Below, piece after piece: positions 27,046 through 35,767 of a DNA stretch of 64,000 nucleotides. Origin of the DNA: Paraburkholderia madseniana (lineage in GTDB: Bacteria > Pseudomonadota > Gammaproteobacteria > Burkholderiales > Burkholderiaceae); assembly GCF_009690905.1 (NCBI RefSeq), contig NZ_VOSW01000023.1, forward strand, positions 38,161-102,160, in the 5' to 3' direction. Position numbers and translations under genes: made by a program. The first letter of the stretch is position 1. Every line of letters starts with the position of its first letter. The notes beneath the pieces were generated by a model. That model was not told the origin of the DNA and did not search any database. It saw only the letters and a list, made by a program, of their open reading frames with translations.

Positions 27046-27507
27046 TCAGTGATAACCCATCTTTCTGCGGAGCGGTTCATCGGCCTGATCCGTCGGATCG
27101 CCGTGTTTGAACAGGATCATGCGGGAGGTCATGAGGTTGACGAACATGCCGGCGATGCTGCCTATGGCGACACCGATGATCGGGTGAGCCGCCGCGAGGG
27201 GATGTTTCGAGACAGTGAACGCATACGCCGAATAATTGACAGCCCCGCCAATCAGCATCAGCAGCAAATAAACGGCGAACTCATACTTAGCGTCTAGCGA
27301 CGAGCGCTTGTCTTTGAAGGTCCATGTGCGGTTGATGAGCCAAGTCGCGAATACGGCGCAGACAAACGACACCGCCCGGCCATAAAACAAGCCGAAATGC
27401 CCTTTCAACAGGTAAAGAACGGCCGTGTCGACGACAAACCCGATTGTGCCGACGACTCCGAATGCAAAAATTTCCCTAAGGAACGCGGTCGAAAAGAAAC
27501 GAGTCAT
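27046..27507 (-). CDS. GtrA family membrane protein
   Basis: A 153-residue protein with four predicted spans. The first carries FGVVGTIGFVVDTAVLYLL, the common GtrA opening with conserved glycine and aspartate, and the third region reads YEFAVYLLLMLIGGAVNYSAY. It ends in a short cytosolic tail. GtrA proteins are associated with moving undecaprenyl-phosphate sugars across the membrane for O-antigen glucosylation and arabinogalactan synthesis. It is encoded 141 bases after manC and ahead of a fusion protein that contains its own GtrA domain. Confidence 0.88.
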   Translation of the reverse strand: MTRFFSTAFLREIFAFGVVGTIGFVVDTAVLYLLKGHFGLFYGRAVSFVCAVFATWLINRTWTFKDKRSSLDAKYEFAVYLLLMLIGGAVNYSAYAFTVSKHPLAAAHPIIGVAIGSIAGMFVNLMTSRMILFKHGDPTDQADEPLRRKMGYH

Positions 27508-27648
27508 ATTGTCATTGCCCTCGTGGGATATCTACGGCCCACGCCGTTTGCGCAAGAATATTTTTCTCCCGCCGAAAGAATGCCGAGTGTCGTATGGTAC
27601 ATGATCAGCCTGCGGGCGACGAGAGCTTCGCCCGGGCGCGGTTCGCTT

Positions 27649-29082
27649 TCACTTCCTTTCATGTCTGCCGTAGCGGTCGTCGAAACGGATGATGTCATCC
27701 TCGCCGAGATAGGCGCCGGACTGGACTTCAATCAGTTCGAGCGGAATTTTTCCAGGATTTTCGAGCACGTGGACGTTTCCCACAGGAATGTAAATCGACT
27801 CGTTTTCGGTCAGCAGCGTTTCATTCCCTCCGTTTTTGACGCGTGCAGTTCCCGAGACGACCACCCAATGCTCCGCTCGGTGGTGGTGCATCTGCACGGA
27901 GAGACGGGCTCCCGGATTAACGGTAATTCGCTTGACTTGATAGCGCGATCCGCGGCCGATGCAGTCGTAGCTCCCCCACGGCCGGTACACCAGCCTGTGT
28001 TGCACAGCCTCTGAGCGCCCGTCCTGCTTCAGCTTTTCGACAATCTTCTTGACGTGCTGAACGTCATCTTTGTTCGCGATGAGCACGGCGTCGTCGGTGT
28101 CCACAACGATGAGGTTGTCGAGTCCGACAGCGGCGACCAGCCTCCCGCCCGACGACTGAAAGAAGCAATTTTCACTTTCTAGCGCAATGACGTCGCCCTT
28201 CGTGACGTTTCCGTCATCGTCCTTGTCGGCGACGTCCCACAGCGCCGACCACGAGCCGACATCGCTCCAGCCGGCATCCAACGCGACGATTACCGCATTG
28301 TCCGTTTTCTCCATGACGGCGTAGTCGATGGAGTCCTCCGGACATTGGCTAAATGCTTCCACGTCGAGCCGCACGAAGTCCAGATCATTCGTGGCCTTGT
28401 CCAATGCTGCACGGCATGCTTTCAGCATGTCCGGTGCGAACCTTTCGAGTTCTTTAAGATAAACCGATGCCCGAAACAGGAACATGCCGCTGTTCCAGAA
28501 ATACTCTCCAGACTCCAGATAGGCTCGTGCGGTAGCCAGGTCCGGTTTTTCGACGAACGTGGCGAGCCGCTTCACCTGTCCTTGCTCCTCCGCCTGCGCG
28601 CGCAAATAGCCATATCCCGTTTCCGGCGCTACGGGCTTAATCCCGAACGTAGTCATTGCTCCCGTTTCGGCGCTCTCAGCCGCCATCTCTATGGCTTGAT
28701 GAAAGGCGTCGACATCCTGGATGACGTGGTCAGCGGCCAGAACGAGCAGGAGCGGGTCGGACTGATTTTTCAATACCTGCAGCGCCGAGATGGCAATGGC
28801 GGGCGCTGTATTCCTCCCGACCGGCTCCAGAATGATGGTAGCGTCCCGCGAATTGCGTTGACGAAGCTGTTCCGCGACGATGAACCGGTGGTCATCGTGA
28901 CAGACTGCTATCGGGCTGCGGAGTCCCGAAATACCATCCAGCCGTTCGAGTGTCTCCTGCAGCATGGTGCGCTCGCCAGTCAGCGGCAGGAATTGTTTCG
29001 GGAATAGCGCTCTGGAGAGAGGCCACAGACGCGTTCCGGAACCGCCAGCAAGGATGACGGGCACGATAGGTAGATTCGCCAT
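27649..29082 (-). CDS. manC: mannose-1-phosphate guanylyltransferase/mannose-6-phosphate isomerase (copy 1)
   Basis: A 477-residue bifunctional enzyme of type II phosphomannose isomerase/GMP. The nucleotidyltransferase signature is [20 protein letters not shown] at residues 9-28, and FVEKPDL near 180 is a second family motif. The C-terminal cupin half has [20 protein letters not shown], with the metal-binding Q-x-H-x-H...E set, and ends with [18 protein letters not shown]. It makes GDP-mannose from mannose 6-phosphate together with the phosphomannomutase encoded at 58914. A second complete copy lies at 52681, with similar but not identical sequence. Confidence 0.93.
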   Translation of the reverse strand: MANLPIVPVILAGGSGTRLWPLSRALFPKQFLPLTGERTMLQETLERLDGISGLRSPIAVCHDDHRFIVAEQLRQRNSRDATIILEPVGRNTAPAIAISALQVLKNQSDPLLLVLAADHVIQDVDAFHQAIEMAAESAETGAMTTFGIKPVAPETGYGYLRAQAEEQGQVKRLATFVEKPDLATARAYLESGEYFWNSGMFLFRASVYLKELERFAPDMLKACRAALDKATNDLDFVRLDVEAFSQCPEDSIDYAVMEKTDNAVIVALDAGWSDVGSWSALWDVADKDDDGNVTKGDVIALESENCFFQSSGGRLVAAVGLDNLIVVDTDDAVLIANKDDVQHVKKIVEKLKQDGRSEAVQHRLVYRPWGSYDCIGRGSRYQVKRITVNPGARLSVQMHHHRAEHWVVVSGTARVKNGGNETLLTENESIYIPVGNVHVLENPGKIPLELIEVQSGAYLGEDDIIRFDDRYGRHERK

Positions 29083-29607
29083 GGAAATCCTTCAAGCAAT
29101 AATGTTCTGGATGACGTTCGCAGTCGCGTAGAAACGTTTGCCGGCGCCGGGAGGCGTCAGCGTGAGAAATGCGGCATTGTGCCAAATCCTGCCGGTGCGG
29201 TACATGCCGACGTATCAGGCTTGATTTTCCGTGTTGGGAGCCACTCCTCGGCACGCTTGCGTCCAGAAAAAACGTGTTCGTCACTTCCCGAAAGTGGTGT
29301 AACGTGCGCCAGCCGTAGCGCATTGAAAGGCGTGTGGCTAACCGTCTGCGCTCAATGCGCTCAAGTCAAAGGCTGCAAATGGAAGCGCTGCAACCTTTTG
29401 CTCTTGCGCCTTCAAAATCGGGCGATGTTACCGATACATAATGCGACGTATGCTCAGTCGTTCGAAAATGCTGAGTTCTGCGTTGTCCAACGTAACAAAC
29501 CGAAAACCGGCTTGCCGAATGCCAGCATTTTCCGCACACTTGCGGATCGAAATATGGCCGTTTCTCATAAATAAAGTGTCGCTTAGAAGACACATCGCAT
29601 TTTCCAC
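29083..29607. other. divergent intergenic region between manC and a GT2 gene
   Basis: This 525-base gap should contain the promoters of the minus-strand manC unit and the plus-strand cluster starting at 29608. It is less GC-rich than the flanking genes toward its right end. A short inverted repeat GTGTC/GACAC lies near 29577-29594. Open frames in it are not protein-like. No convincing -35/-10 pair or JUMPstart sequence was found. Confidence 0.4.
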
Positions 29608-30453
29608 ATGAAAACTACGCGTGAACCGGGCAACGAGATTGAAGTTCTCTCCGTGTCAGTGGTCGTCTACCGGCCGGATGTGCAGCATCTCGCGCAGACG
29701 CTGAAAAGCCTTGGCGCCGCTTACGAGTCGCTCAGAGCAACGCACCCCGAATTCAGACTGGACGTCTGTCTCGTCGACAATGGTGGACTGCCTGACATGA
29801 CGGCTGCTTTAGACGCTCTGCGCGCGCATGGCGCAGCCTGCGTGGTCATTGCAGGGCACGGCAACGTCGGCTATGGTCGCGGCCACAATCTGGCCATCGA
29901 GCGCGCAGCGAGCCGCTATCACCTTGTACTCAATCCGGATATCGATCTCGACCGGCAGGCGCTCATACGTGCAGTAGAGTTCTTCGAAAGCCACTCACAA
30001 GTTGGTCTGCTCACCCCCCGCATCGCCGACGGAGCAGGGCACATCCAGTACCTCTGCCGCCGCTATCCGACGCTGCTAGACCTCTTCGTACGCGGCTTCC
30101 TGCCTGCGCGCTTACGCCGCTTCTTCGCGCGGCGCCTGGCGCGCTACGAGATGCACGACCTGATCAACGAGCGCGACATCGTCTGGGATCCCCCCATTGT
30201 CAGCGGCTGCTTCATGTTTTTTCGTACGAGCGTGCTCAAAAAACTCGCTGGCTTCGACCCCCGTTACTTTCTTTACTTCGAGGACTACGACCTGAGCCTG
30301 CGCACACACGAAATCGCCCGCATCGCCTATCTGCCCGTCGTGCGCGTGCTGCACCACGGTGGCGGGGCGGCCCGCAAAGGCCCCGCGCACATCCGGATGT
30401 TCGCCGCGTCAGCCTTCCGGTTCTTCAACCGGTTTGGGTGGAAGTGGCTATGA
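29608..30453 (+). CDS. GT2 glycosyltransferase, WbbL-like
   Basis: A 281-residue GT-A protein. Its N-terminus VLSVSVVVYRPDVQHLAQTL is followed by AAxRYHLVLNPDIDLDRQAL, which holds the N-P-D-I/V-D metal site typical of WbbL-type rhamnosyltransferases. VSGCFMFFRTSVLKKLAGFD and YFEDYDLSLRTHE provide the acceptor loop and the catalytic E-D pair. Family members with this motif often use dTDP-rhamnose, which is available here because rmlD is in the window. It overlaps the following epimerase gene by four bases (ATGA) and starts the block that ends with the WbpM-type gene. Confidence 0.83.
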   Translation: MKTTREPGNEIEVLSVSVVVYRPDVQHLAQTLKSLGAAYESLRATHPEFRLDVCLVDNGGLPDMTAALDALRAHGAACVVIAGHGNVGYGRGHNLAIERAASRYHLVLNPDIDLDRQALIRAVEFFESHSQVGLLTPRIADGAGHIQYLCRRYPTLLDLFVRGFLPARLRRFFARRLARYEMHDLINERDIVWDPPIVSGCFMFFRTSVLKKLAGFDPRYFLYFEDYDLSLRTHEIARIAYLPVVRVLHHGGGAARKGPAHIRMFAASAFRFFNRFGWKWL

Positions 30454-31406
30454 GTCATGTGCTCGTCACGGGGGCCAACGGCTTTGTCGGTCATGCGCTA
30501 TGCCGCGCATTGCTTGGCGCTGGACACACGGTCACCGGCCTTGTCAGGCGTGCAGGGCAGCTTGAAAGTGGTGTGGGCGAGTGGGTCGATGCCAGCGTTG
30601 ATTTCGCCGACGTCGACGCGACATGGCCTGCCACGTTGCAAGTGGATTGCGTCGTGCACCTGGCGGCGCGAGTACACGTGATGCGCGAAGATTCTGCTGA
30701 TCCGGACGCAGCGTTTCGCGCAACCAACGTTGACGGCGCGCTTCGCGTTGCACGGGCCGCACGGCGCCATGGTGTGAGGCGTTTTGTCTTTGTCAGCAGC
30801 GTTAAGGCGCTGGCCGAAGGTGATTCGGGCCGTCCGTTACGCGAAGACGATATAGCGATGCCGCAGGACGCATACGGGCGCTCGAAGCTCGCTGCCGAAC
30901 AGGCGCTGTCGAGCTACGGCGAAGAGTCCGGCTTGGATGTCGTGATCGTGCGCCCGCCGCTGGTGTACGGGCCAAAGGTACGCGCCAATTTCTTGCGTTT
31001 GATGGACGCGGTCTGGAAGGGGGTGCCGTTGCCGCTAGCTTCGATCGACGCGCGGCGCAGCCTGATCTATGTCGAGAACCTTGCAGACGCCCTGATGCAC
31101 TGTGCGGTAGATCCGCGCGCAGCGCACCAATGCTTTCACGTCGCAGACGCCGCTGCTCCGACGGTCGCCGAGCTGGCTCGTTCGCTCGCTGGGCATCTGC
31201 AAAAGACCGCGCGCTTGTTGCCGGTGCCGTTGGGCTTGTTGCATCTCGCAGGTCGGCTGACAGGCCGCTCGGCGCACGTGGACCGGCTGGTCGGCGCTCT
31301 GCAGCTGGACACCACGCGCATACGCACGACGCTCGGTTGGCAACCGCCCTATTCCACCGACGAGGGGCTGGCCGAAACCGCCCGTTGGTATCGATCCACG
31401 CATTGA
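30450..31406 (+). CDS. NAD-dependent epimerase/dehydratase (WbpV/WbiG-like)
   Basis: A 318-residue extended SDR protein with VLVTGANGFVGHALCRALL at its start, VHLAARVHVMRED near residue 75, the serine of FVFVSSVKALAEG near 116, and YGRSKLAAEQAL near 143 as the Y-x-x-x-K site. It belongs to the group found upstream of WbpL-type transferases (WbpV in Pseudomonas, WbiG in Burkholderia), where a UDP-N-acetylhexosamine 4-keto product is reduced or epimerised, for example to UDP-FucNAc or UDP-QuiNAc. I chose ATG 30450, coupled to the GT2 stop; the upstream in-frame codon at 30438 would lengthen the overlap. Confidence 0.85.
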   Translation: MSHVLVTGANGFVGHALCRALLGAGHTVTGLVRRAGQLESGVGEWVDASVDFADVDATWPATLQVDCVVHLAARVHVMREDSADPDAAFRATNVDGALRVARAARRHGVRRFVFVSSVKALAEGDSGRPLREDDIAMPQDAYGRSKLAAEQALSSYGEESGLDVVIVRPPLVYGPKVRANFLRLMDAVWKGVPLPLASIDARRSLIYVENLADALMHCAVDPRAAHQCFHVADAAAPTVAELARSLAGHLQKTARLLPVPLGLLHLAGRLTGRSAHVDRLVGALQLDTTRIRTTLGWQPPYSTDEGLAETARWYRSTH

Positions 31407-31414
31407 GGGCGCGC

Positions 31415-32437
31415 ATGTTGACGTACCTTTCGACCTTCCCTACGTGGGTTGCCGTAACCTTAGTCGCCCTTGGCGCGGCATGCGCATGCGTCGCTATCCT
31501 GTGGGCACTGCTCCAAACTGGCATGGCCTGGCGGCTCGCTACGGATATCCCTAACGACCGCTCACTACACGTCGTGCCGACGCCGCGCGTCGGCGGCTGG
31601 GGCATTGTGCCGGTGGCCGTGGCGGCGACCTTGCTGCTGGCGCCGAGCCTTTGGTATGCCGCTCTCGGCACTGCTTTCCTGGCGGCGGTTTCGCAAATCG
31701 ACGACCGGCGCGGATTGCCTGCGAGGATCAGGTTCGCCGCGCATCTGATTGCCGTGGTCGGGTTGGTTGTACTTTTTCCCGCCGACGCCCCCTGGTGGAG
31801 CCTGGTAATTCTTGCGTTTTTGATGATATGGTTAGTTAACCTTTACAACTTTATGGACGGCGCGGACGGTCTGGCGGGCGGTATGGCGCTGTTCGGCTTC
31901 GCCGGTTACGCGGCCGGTGCGCTGCTTAGCGATCATCCTTTGCCGGAACTGGCGTGGTCAGCGACGGCGATCTCGGGTGCCGCGCTCGGCTTCCTGTTGT
32001 TTAATTTTCATCCGGCACGCATTTTTCTCGGTGACGCTGGATCGATCTCGCTGGGTTTTCTTGCTGGGGCGCTTGGTTATTGGGGTTGGCGCGGAGGAGT
32101 CTGGCCCGTCTGGTTCCCGATCCTGGTGTTCGCGCCGTTCATCGCTGATGCCTCGATCACGCTTGCTCGGAGGCTGCTGCGCGGCGAAAGATTTTGGCAA
32201 GCGCACCGCGAGCACTACTATCAACGTATGGTGCGCTCCGGAGTCGGGCACGCCAGGACAGCTTTGACGTGGTATGTACTAATGGTAGCTGGCATAATGC
32301 TTGCTATTCATGCACTTGGCCGCTCAGTGATTTTTCAGTCGTGTGTGCTGGCCGTTTGGATCGCCGTCCTCTGTGCAGCAGGCGCTTTGGTTGATATGCG
32401 CTGGCGTCGTTTCCAATCAACACTGTCCGATAACTGA
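31415..32437 (+). CDS. wbpL: undecaprenyl-phosphate N-acetylhexosamine-1-phosphate transferase (WbpL/WbiH type)
   Basis: A 340-residue polytopic PNPT enzyme with about ten spans. It shows the family landmarks: PTPRVGGWGIVPVA, QIDDRRGLPARIRF (D-D), LVNLYNFMDGADGLAGGMAL (N-x-x-N-x-x-D-G-x-D-G-L), NFHPARIFLGDAGSISLGFL, and the cytosolic HREHYYQRM, comparable to the H-x-H-x-x-x motif. It transfers a sugar 1-phosphate (FucNAc, QuiNAc or GlcNAc) to undecaprenyl phosphate, the first step of one glycan. The ATG at 31415 is eight bases after the epimerase stop; the frame opens earlier, but only as an overlap. Confidence 0.9.
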   Translation: MLTYLSTFPTWVAVTLVALGAACACVAILWALLQTGMAWRLATDIPNDRSLHVVPTPRVGGWGIVPVAVAATLLLAPSLWYAALGTAFLAAVSQIDDRRGLPARIRFAAHLIAVVGLVVLFPADAPWWSLVILAFLMIWLVNLYNFMDGADGLAGGMALFGFAGYAAGALLSDHPLPELAWSATAISGAALGFLLFNFHPARIFLGDAGSISLGFLAGALGYWGWRGGVWPVWFPILVFAPFIADASITLARRLLRGERFWQAHREHYYQRMVRSGVGHARTALTWYVLMVAGIMLAIHALGRSVIFQSCVLAVWIAVLCAAGALVDMRWRRFQSTLSDN

Positions 32438-32449
32438 GGTACGACGCTG

Positions 32450-34336
32450 ATGCTTAGAAACAAGGCCACCTGGCTGTCTTTCAGCGCTTTCCTTTTCGAC
32501 TTATGCGCAGTCGCCGCCGCTTGGCTGATCGCGTACGTCATCCGCTTTAACGGCCTGGTCCCGGACGACTTCCGGGTCGGAGCGATGCACTCGCTCCTCT
32601 GGGTCCTGCCGACATACGGCATCATGTTCCGTATCTTCGGCTTGTACCGCGGCATGTGGGTCTTTGCGAGCTTGCCGGATCTCCTACGTATATCGAAAGC
32701 AGTCATCGCTGGGGCGCTCGTCGCCATGGTTGTTTCGGTGCTGGTCCAACCTATGCCGATCGTGCCGCGCTCGGTGTTGGTGGTGTCGCCGCTATTCCTG
32801 TTTCTCGCGATGGGCGGATCACGCGCGCTCTACCGTGCGACCAAAGAGTTTTATCTGTACGGTGGGCTCGTTGCACAGGGTAAGCCGGTCGTTGTGCTGG
32901 GTGCTGGCAACGCGGGCGCGAGTCTCGCCCGCGAGTTGTCGCGTTCGAGCGAATGGCGTCTCGTCGGCCTACTCGACGACGATGTTTCAAAGCACGGACG
33001 CGAGATCTATGGCTACAAAGTGCTTGGGTCGATAAGCGAATTGCCGCAATTGGCTGAGACGCTGAAGACCGAATACGCAATCATTGCCATTCCTTCCGCC
33101 ACGATGGACGTGCAGCGGCGCGTAGCGACGCTATGTGTTCGCGCCGGCGTACGTGCGCTCGTGTTGCCTGCGCTGACCGACGTCACGCAAGGCCAGGCGT
33201 TTTTGTCGCGCGTCCGACAGATCGACCTCGAAGATCTGCTGGGCCGCGATCCGATCACTATCGATACGCCCCATGTAGAAGCACTGCTGCATGACAAGAT
33301 TGTGATGGTTACCGGCGCAGGCGGGTCTATCGGCTCCGAATTGTGCCGCCAGATCTTGCGCTTCCAGCCGGCTCAACTCATTGCTTATGACCTGTCTGAA
33401 TTCGCGATCTATCGGCTCACTGAAGAGTTGAGCGAGCGTTTTTCAGGCGTGTCGGTGATTCCGATCATTGGCGATGCCAAGGACTCGCTGCTGCTCGATC
33501 AGGTGATGTCGCGTCACACGCCGCACATCGTCTTTCATGCGGCCGCGTATAAACATGTCCCGCTAATGGAAGAGCAAAACGCATGGCAGGCCGTGCGTAA
33601 TAACGTGCTCGGCACCTATCGGGTAGGTCGCGCGGCGATTCGTCACGACGTGAAGCATTTCGTGCTGATCTCGACCGACAAGGCAGTCAATCCGACTAAC
33701 GTCATGGGTGCGAGCAAACGCCTGGCGGAAATGGCGTGTCAGGCTTTGCAGCAGACCAGCTCGCGTACACAGTTCGAGACAGTTCGGTTCGGGAACGTAC
33801 TCGGTAGCGCCGGCAGTGTCATTCCGAAGTTCCAGCAGCAGATTGCGAAGGGCGGCCCTGTCACGGTCACGCACCCGGAGATCACGCGCTTCTTCATGAC
33901 CATCCCGGAAGCGTCACAGCTTGTGCTGCAAGCATCGAGCATGGGACATGGCGGCGAGATATTCATCCTCGACATGGGCGAGCCGGTGAAGATCGTCGAC
34001 CTGGCTCGCGATTTGATTCGCTTGTACGGCTTTAGCGAGGAGCAGATCCGGATCGTGTTTACTGGTCTGCGGCCTGGCGAAAAGCTCTACGAAGAACTGC
34101 TGGCGTGCGACGAAACGACGACACGTACGCCGCATCCTAAGTTGCGGACCGCACGTGCGCGTGAGGTATCAGACGATCTGTTGGACAAGTTGTTGCCGTG
34201 GCTTATGCAGCATCGCGTATTAAGCGACGACGAGGTACGTCGCGATCTACGCCGTTGGGTGCCGGAATATCAACCGGCTACCGCACCAGCGTTGCGAAGT
34301 GTCGGCAACACCACATCGGTCACGCGAGCTTCCTAG
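32450..34336 (+). CDS. wbpM: membrane-bound UDP-GlcNAc 4,6-dehydratase (WbpM/WbiI type)
   Basis: A 628-residue protein with four membrane spans in the first 130 residues, a CoA-binding-like Rossmann domain (VVVLGAGNAGASLARELSRS) and a C-terminal SDR dehydratase domain with VMVTGAGGSIGSELCRQILR near 287. In the SDR domain, FVLISTDKAVNPTNVMGASK holds the altered catalytic triad (S/T-D-K, with M replacing Y) characteristic of WbpM/FlaA1-like enzymes. It makes the 4-keto-6-deoxy intermediate that feeds the epimerase at 30450. The gene ends the rightward block and is followed at once by a strong terminator. Confidence 0.93.
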   Translation: MLRNKATWLSFSAFLFDLCAVAAAWLIAYVIRFNGLVPDDFRVGAMHSLLWVLPTYGIMFRIFGLYRGMWVFASLPDLLRISKAVIAGALVAMVVSVLVQPMPIVPRSVLVVSPLFLFLAMGGSRALYRATKEFYLYGGLVAQGKPVVVLGAGNAGASLARELSRSSEWRLVGLLDDDVSKHGREIYGYKVLGSISELPQLAETLKTEYAIIAIPSATMDVQRRVATLCVRAGVRALVLPALTDVTQGQAFLSRVRQIDLEDLLGRDPITIDTPHVEALLHDKIVMVTGAGGSIGSELCRQILRFQPAQLIAYDLSEFAIYRLTEELSERFSGVSVIPIIGDAKDSLLLDQVMSRHTPHIVFHAAAYKHVPLMEEQNAWQAVRNNVLGTYRVGRAAIRHDVKHFVLISTDKAVNPTNVMGASKRLAEMACQALQQTSSRTQFETVRFGNVLGSAGSVIPKFQQQIAKGGPVTVTHPEITRFFMTIPEASQLVLQASSMGHGGEIFILDMGEPVKIVDLARDLIRLYGFSEEQIRIVFTGLRPGEKLYEELLACDETTTRTPHPKLRTARAREVSDDLLDKLLPWLMQHRVLSDDEVRRDLRRWVPEYQPATAPALRSVGNTTSVTRAS

Positions 34337-34368
34337 AACTCGCACTGGTGAGTTCTGCTGTCATGGAT

Positions 34369-34395
34369 AAAAAAGGCGCCTCAGGCGCCTTTTTT
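34369..34395 (+). terminator. bidirectional intrinsic terminator
   Basis: A-run, GGCGCC, TCA loop, GGCGCC, T-run: the stem with its A/T flanks is symmetric. It can therefore end transcription of the WbpM-type gene from the left and of the WecA-type gene from the right, which converge here (stop codons at 34336 and 34398). Confidence 0.93.
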
Positions 34396-34397
34396 AA

Positions 34398-35498
34398 TTA
34401 CCGCTTCCCCTTCCTCACCACCATCCACCGCGGCGACTTAAACCGCACGATACTCATATACAGCCACACATAAGTCGCCGCAAACACCACCACAAAGCAA
34501 AACAGATGCAACGTATGCCGCCAGAACAACGTCGCCGGCACAACTGCGATCAGACACAGCAACCAAAGATACGGCGACGTCAACGAGTTCCGCCGCGTCA
34601 ACTCCCGCGCCGTTCTAGCCCCCACCGCCCAGCGCATCAACCGCTTATAAACCAGCATATGCAGATGCACGCCATCGGGAATTCCCGGCGACATCCCACG
34701 AATGAACTTCTTCCGGTAGATCGAGAAGCAGGTCTCGAAGATCGGATACATAAAAAGCAGCACCGGATACCACGCCGACACATCGCGATTGCGCATCACC
34801 AGCATGATCGACAGCTCGGCGAGCATGAAGCCGATGAAATACGCGCCACCGTCCCCAAGAAAGATCAGCCCCGCCGGAAAATTCCAGATGAAGAAGCCGA
34901 GCACCGCGCCCATCATCATGAACGACGCCGACAACACGATCGGATCCGACACCTGGAACGCCACATAAGCGAGCGAAGCGAACATCATGAACGCGACCAT
35001 CGAAGCGAGGCCATTGAAGCCGTCGATGATATTGATCGCGTTGGCGAGCGCCGCGACGGCCAGCACGGTGACCGCGCAGGAGATCACCGCATACGTGAGC
35101 AGGAAGTCGAGCGGCGGCACGCTGATGCGCGTCACGGCGATATTCAGCAGGAAGTAGGCGAGGGCGGCGGCCGCCATCGTGCAAACGAGCCGCGCGAGCG
35201 GTGAGACGCGCTTGGTCAGATCCTCGACCAATCCCGAACCGAACGCCGGCATGCCGCACGCGATCAGCCCCAGGATGCCGCCTGACACGGCGGGATACGC
35301 ATGATGCAACTGCACGGCGGACACGATCAAGCCGACCAGAATTCCGGCCCCGCCGATGCGCGGCACCGGGCGCACATGGAATTTCTGCACGCCGGCCAGA
35401 TCGGTATCGGTCGAGAATTTTTCATGCAAATGCGCATAGCGCACGATCAACAGCGTGATCAGCAGTGAAACGAGGAAGCCGAGCGCAAAACTAAGCAT
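34398..35498 (-). CDS. WecA-type polyprenyl-phosphate GlcNAc-1-phosphate transferase
   Basis: A 366-residue polytopic PNPT enzyme with about eleven spans. Family motifs are FHVRPVPRIGGAGILVG, ALANAINIIDGFNGLASMVA (N-x-x-N-x-x-D-G), FPAGLIFLGDGGAYFIGFML and DGVHLHMLVYKRLMRW, the H-x-H motif. It differs from the WbpL-type protein encoded tail to tail with it, so the locus carries two initiating transferases. I take ATG 35498, where the first span starts; a TTG at 35534 extends the frame but overlaps a TATAAT box. Before the island entered, this gene probably neighboured galE at 54285, which has the same orientation. Confidence 0.88.
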   Translation of the reverse strand: MLSFALGFLVSLLITLLIVRYAHLHEKFSTDTDLAGVQKFHVRPVPRIGGAGILVGLIVSAVQLHHAYPAVSGGILGLIACGMPAFGSGLVEDLTKRVSPLARLVCTMAAAALAYFLLNIAVTRISVPPLDFLLTYAVISCAVTVLAVAALANAINIIDGFNGLASMVAFMMFASLAYVAFQVSDPIVLSASFMMMGAVLGFFIWNFPAGLIFLGDGGAYFIGFMLAELSIMLVMRNRDVSAWYPVLLFMYPIFETCFSIYRKKFIRGMSPGIPDGVHLHMLVYKRLMRWAVGARTARELTRRNSLTSPYLWLLCLIAVVPATLFWRHTLHLFCFVVVFAATYVWLYMSIVRFKSPRWMVVRKGKR

Positions 35499-35521
35499 GA
35501 AAGTGGGCCTGAGCGAAGACG

Positions 35522-35527
35522 CCGAAT
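35522..35527 (-). promoter_or_regulatory. possible -10 box of the WecA-type gene
   Basis: On the minus strand, a perfect TATAAT lies about 24 bases before the chosen ATG. No good -35 hexamer is found at 16-18 bases, so this is a weak call that would need an upstream activator or an extended -10. Confidence 0.3.
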
Positions 35528-35767
35528 TATACAAACGAAACGCATGGCGTCCTGAAAAGCAGCGTTTGCGCCGAACACGCGGAAAATCCCAGATAGTGAA
35601 GCTTCAATCGTCCGCAAAGTCTTGCCTGTCATGGATTCCACCTATTTAACGAGGTCTCCGGCAGGTCGTTAACATGGATGCGGTGAAGTGTAAGTTGCCG
35701 GCGAAAAAGACGATCGCCGACGCATCACGGGGTTCGCCGCCGATCAATGAGACGTTCCGGAGACCCA

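Noticed and set aside
35640..35767. Flagellar (sigma28-type) promoter before the chemoreceptor
   Set aside because: A GCCGAC-like box is present near 35714, but no TAAA-like box lies at the required 15-base distance.
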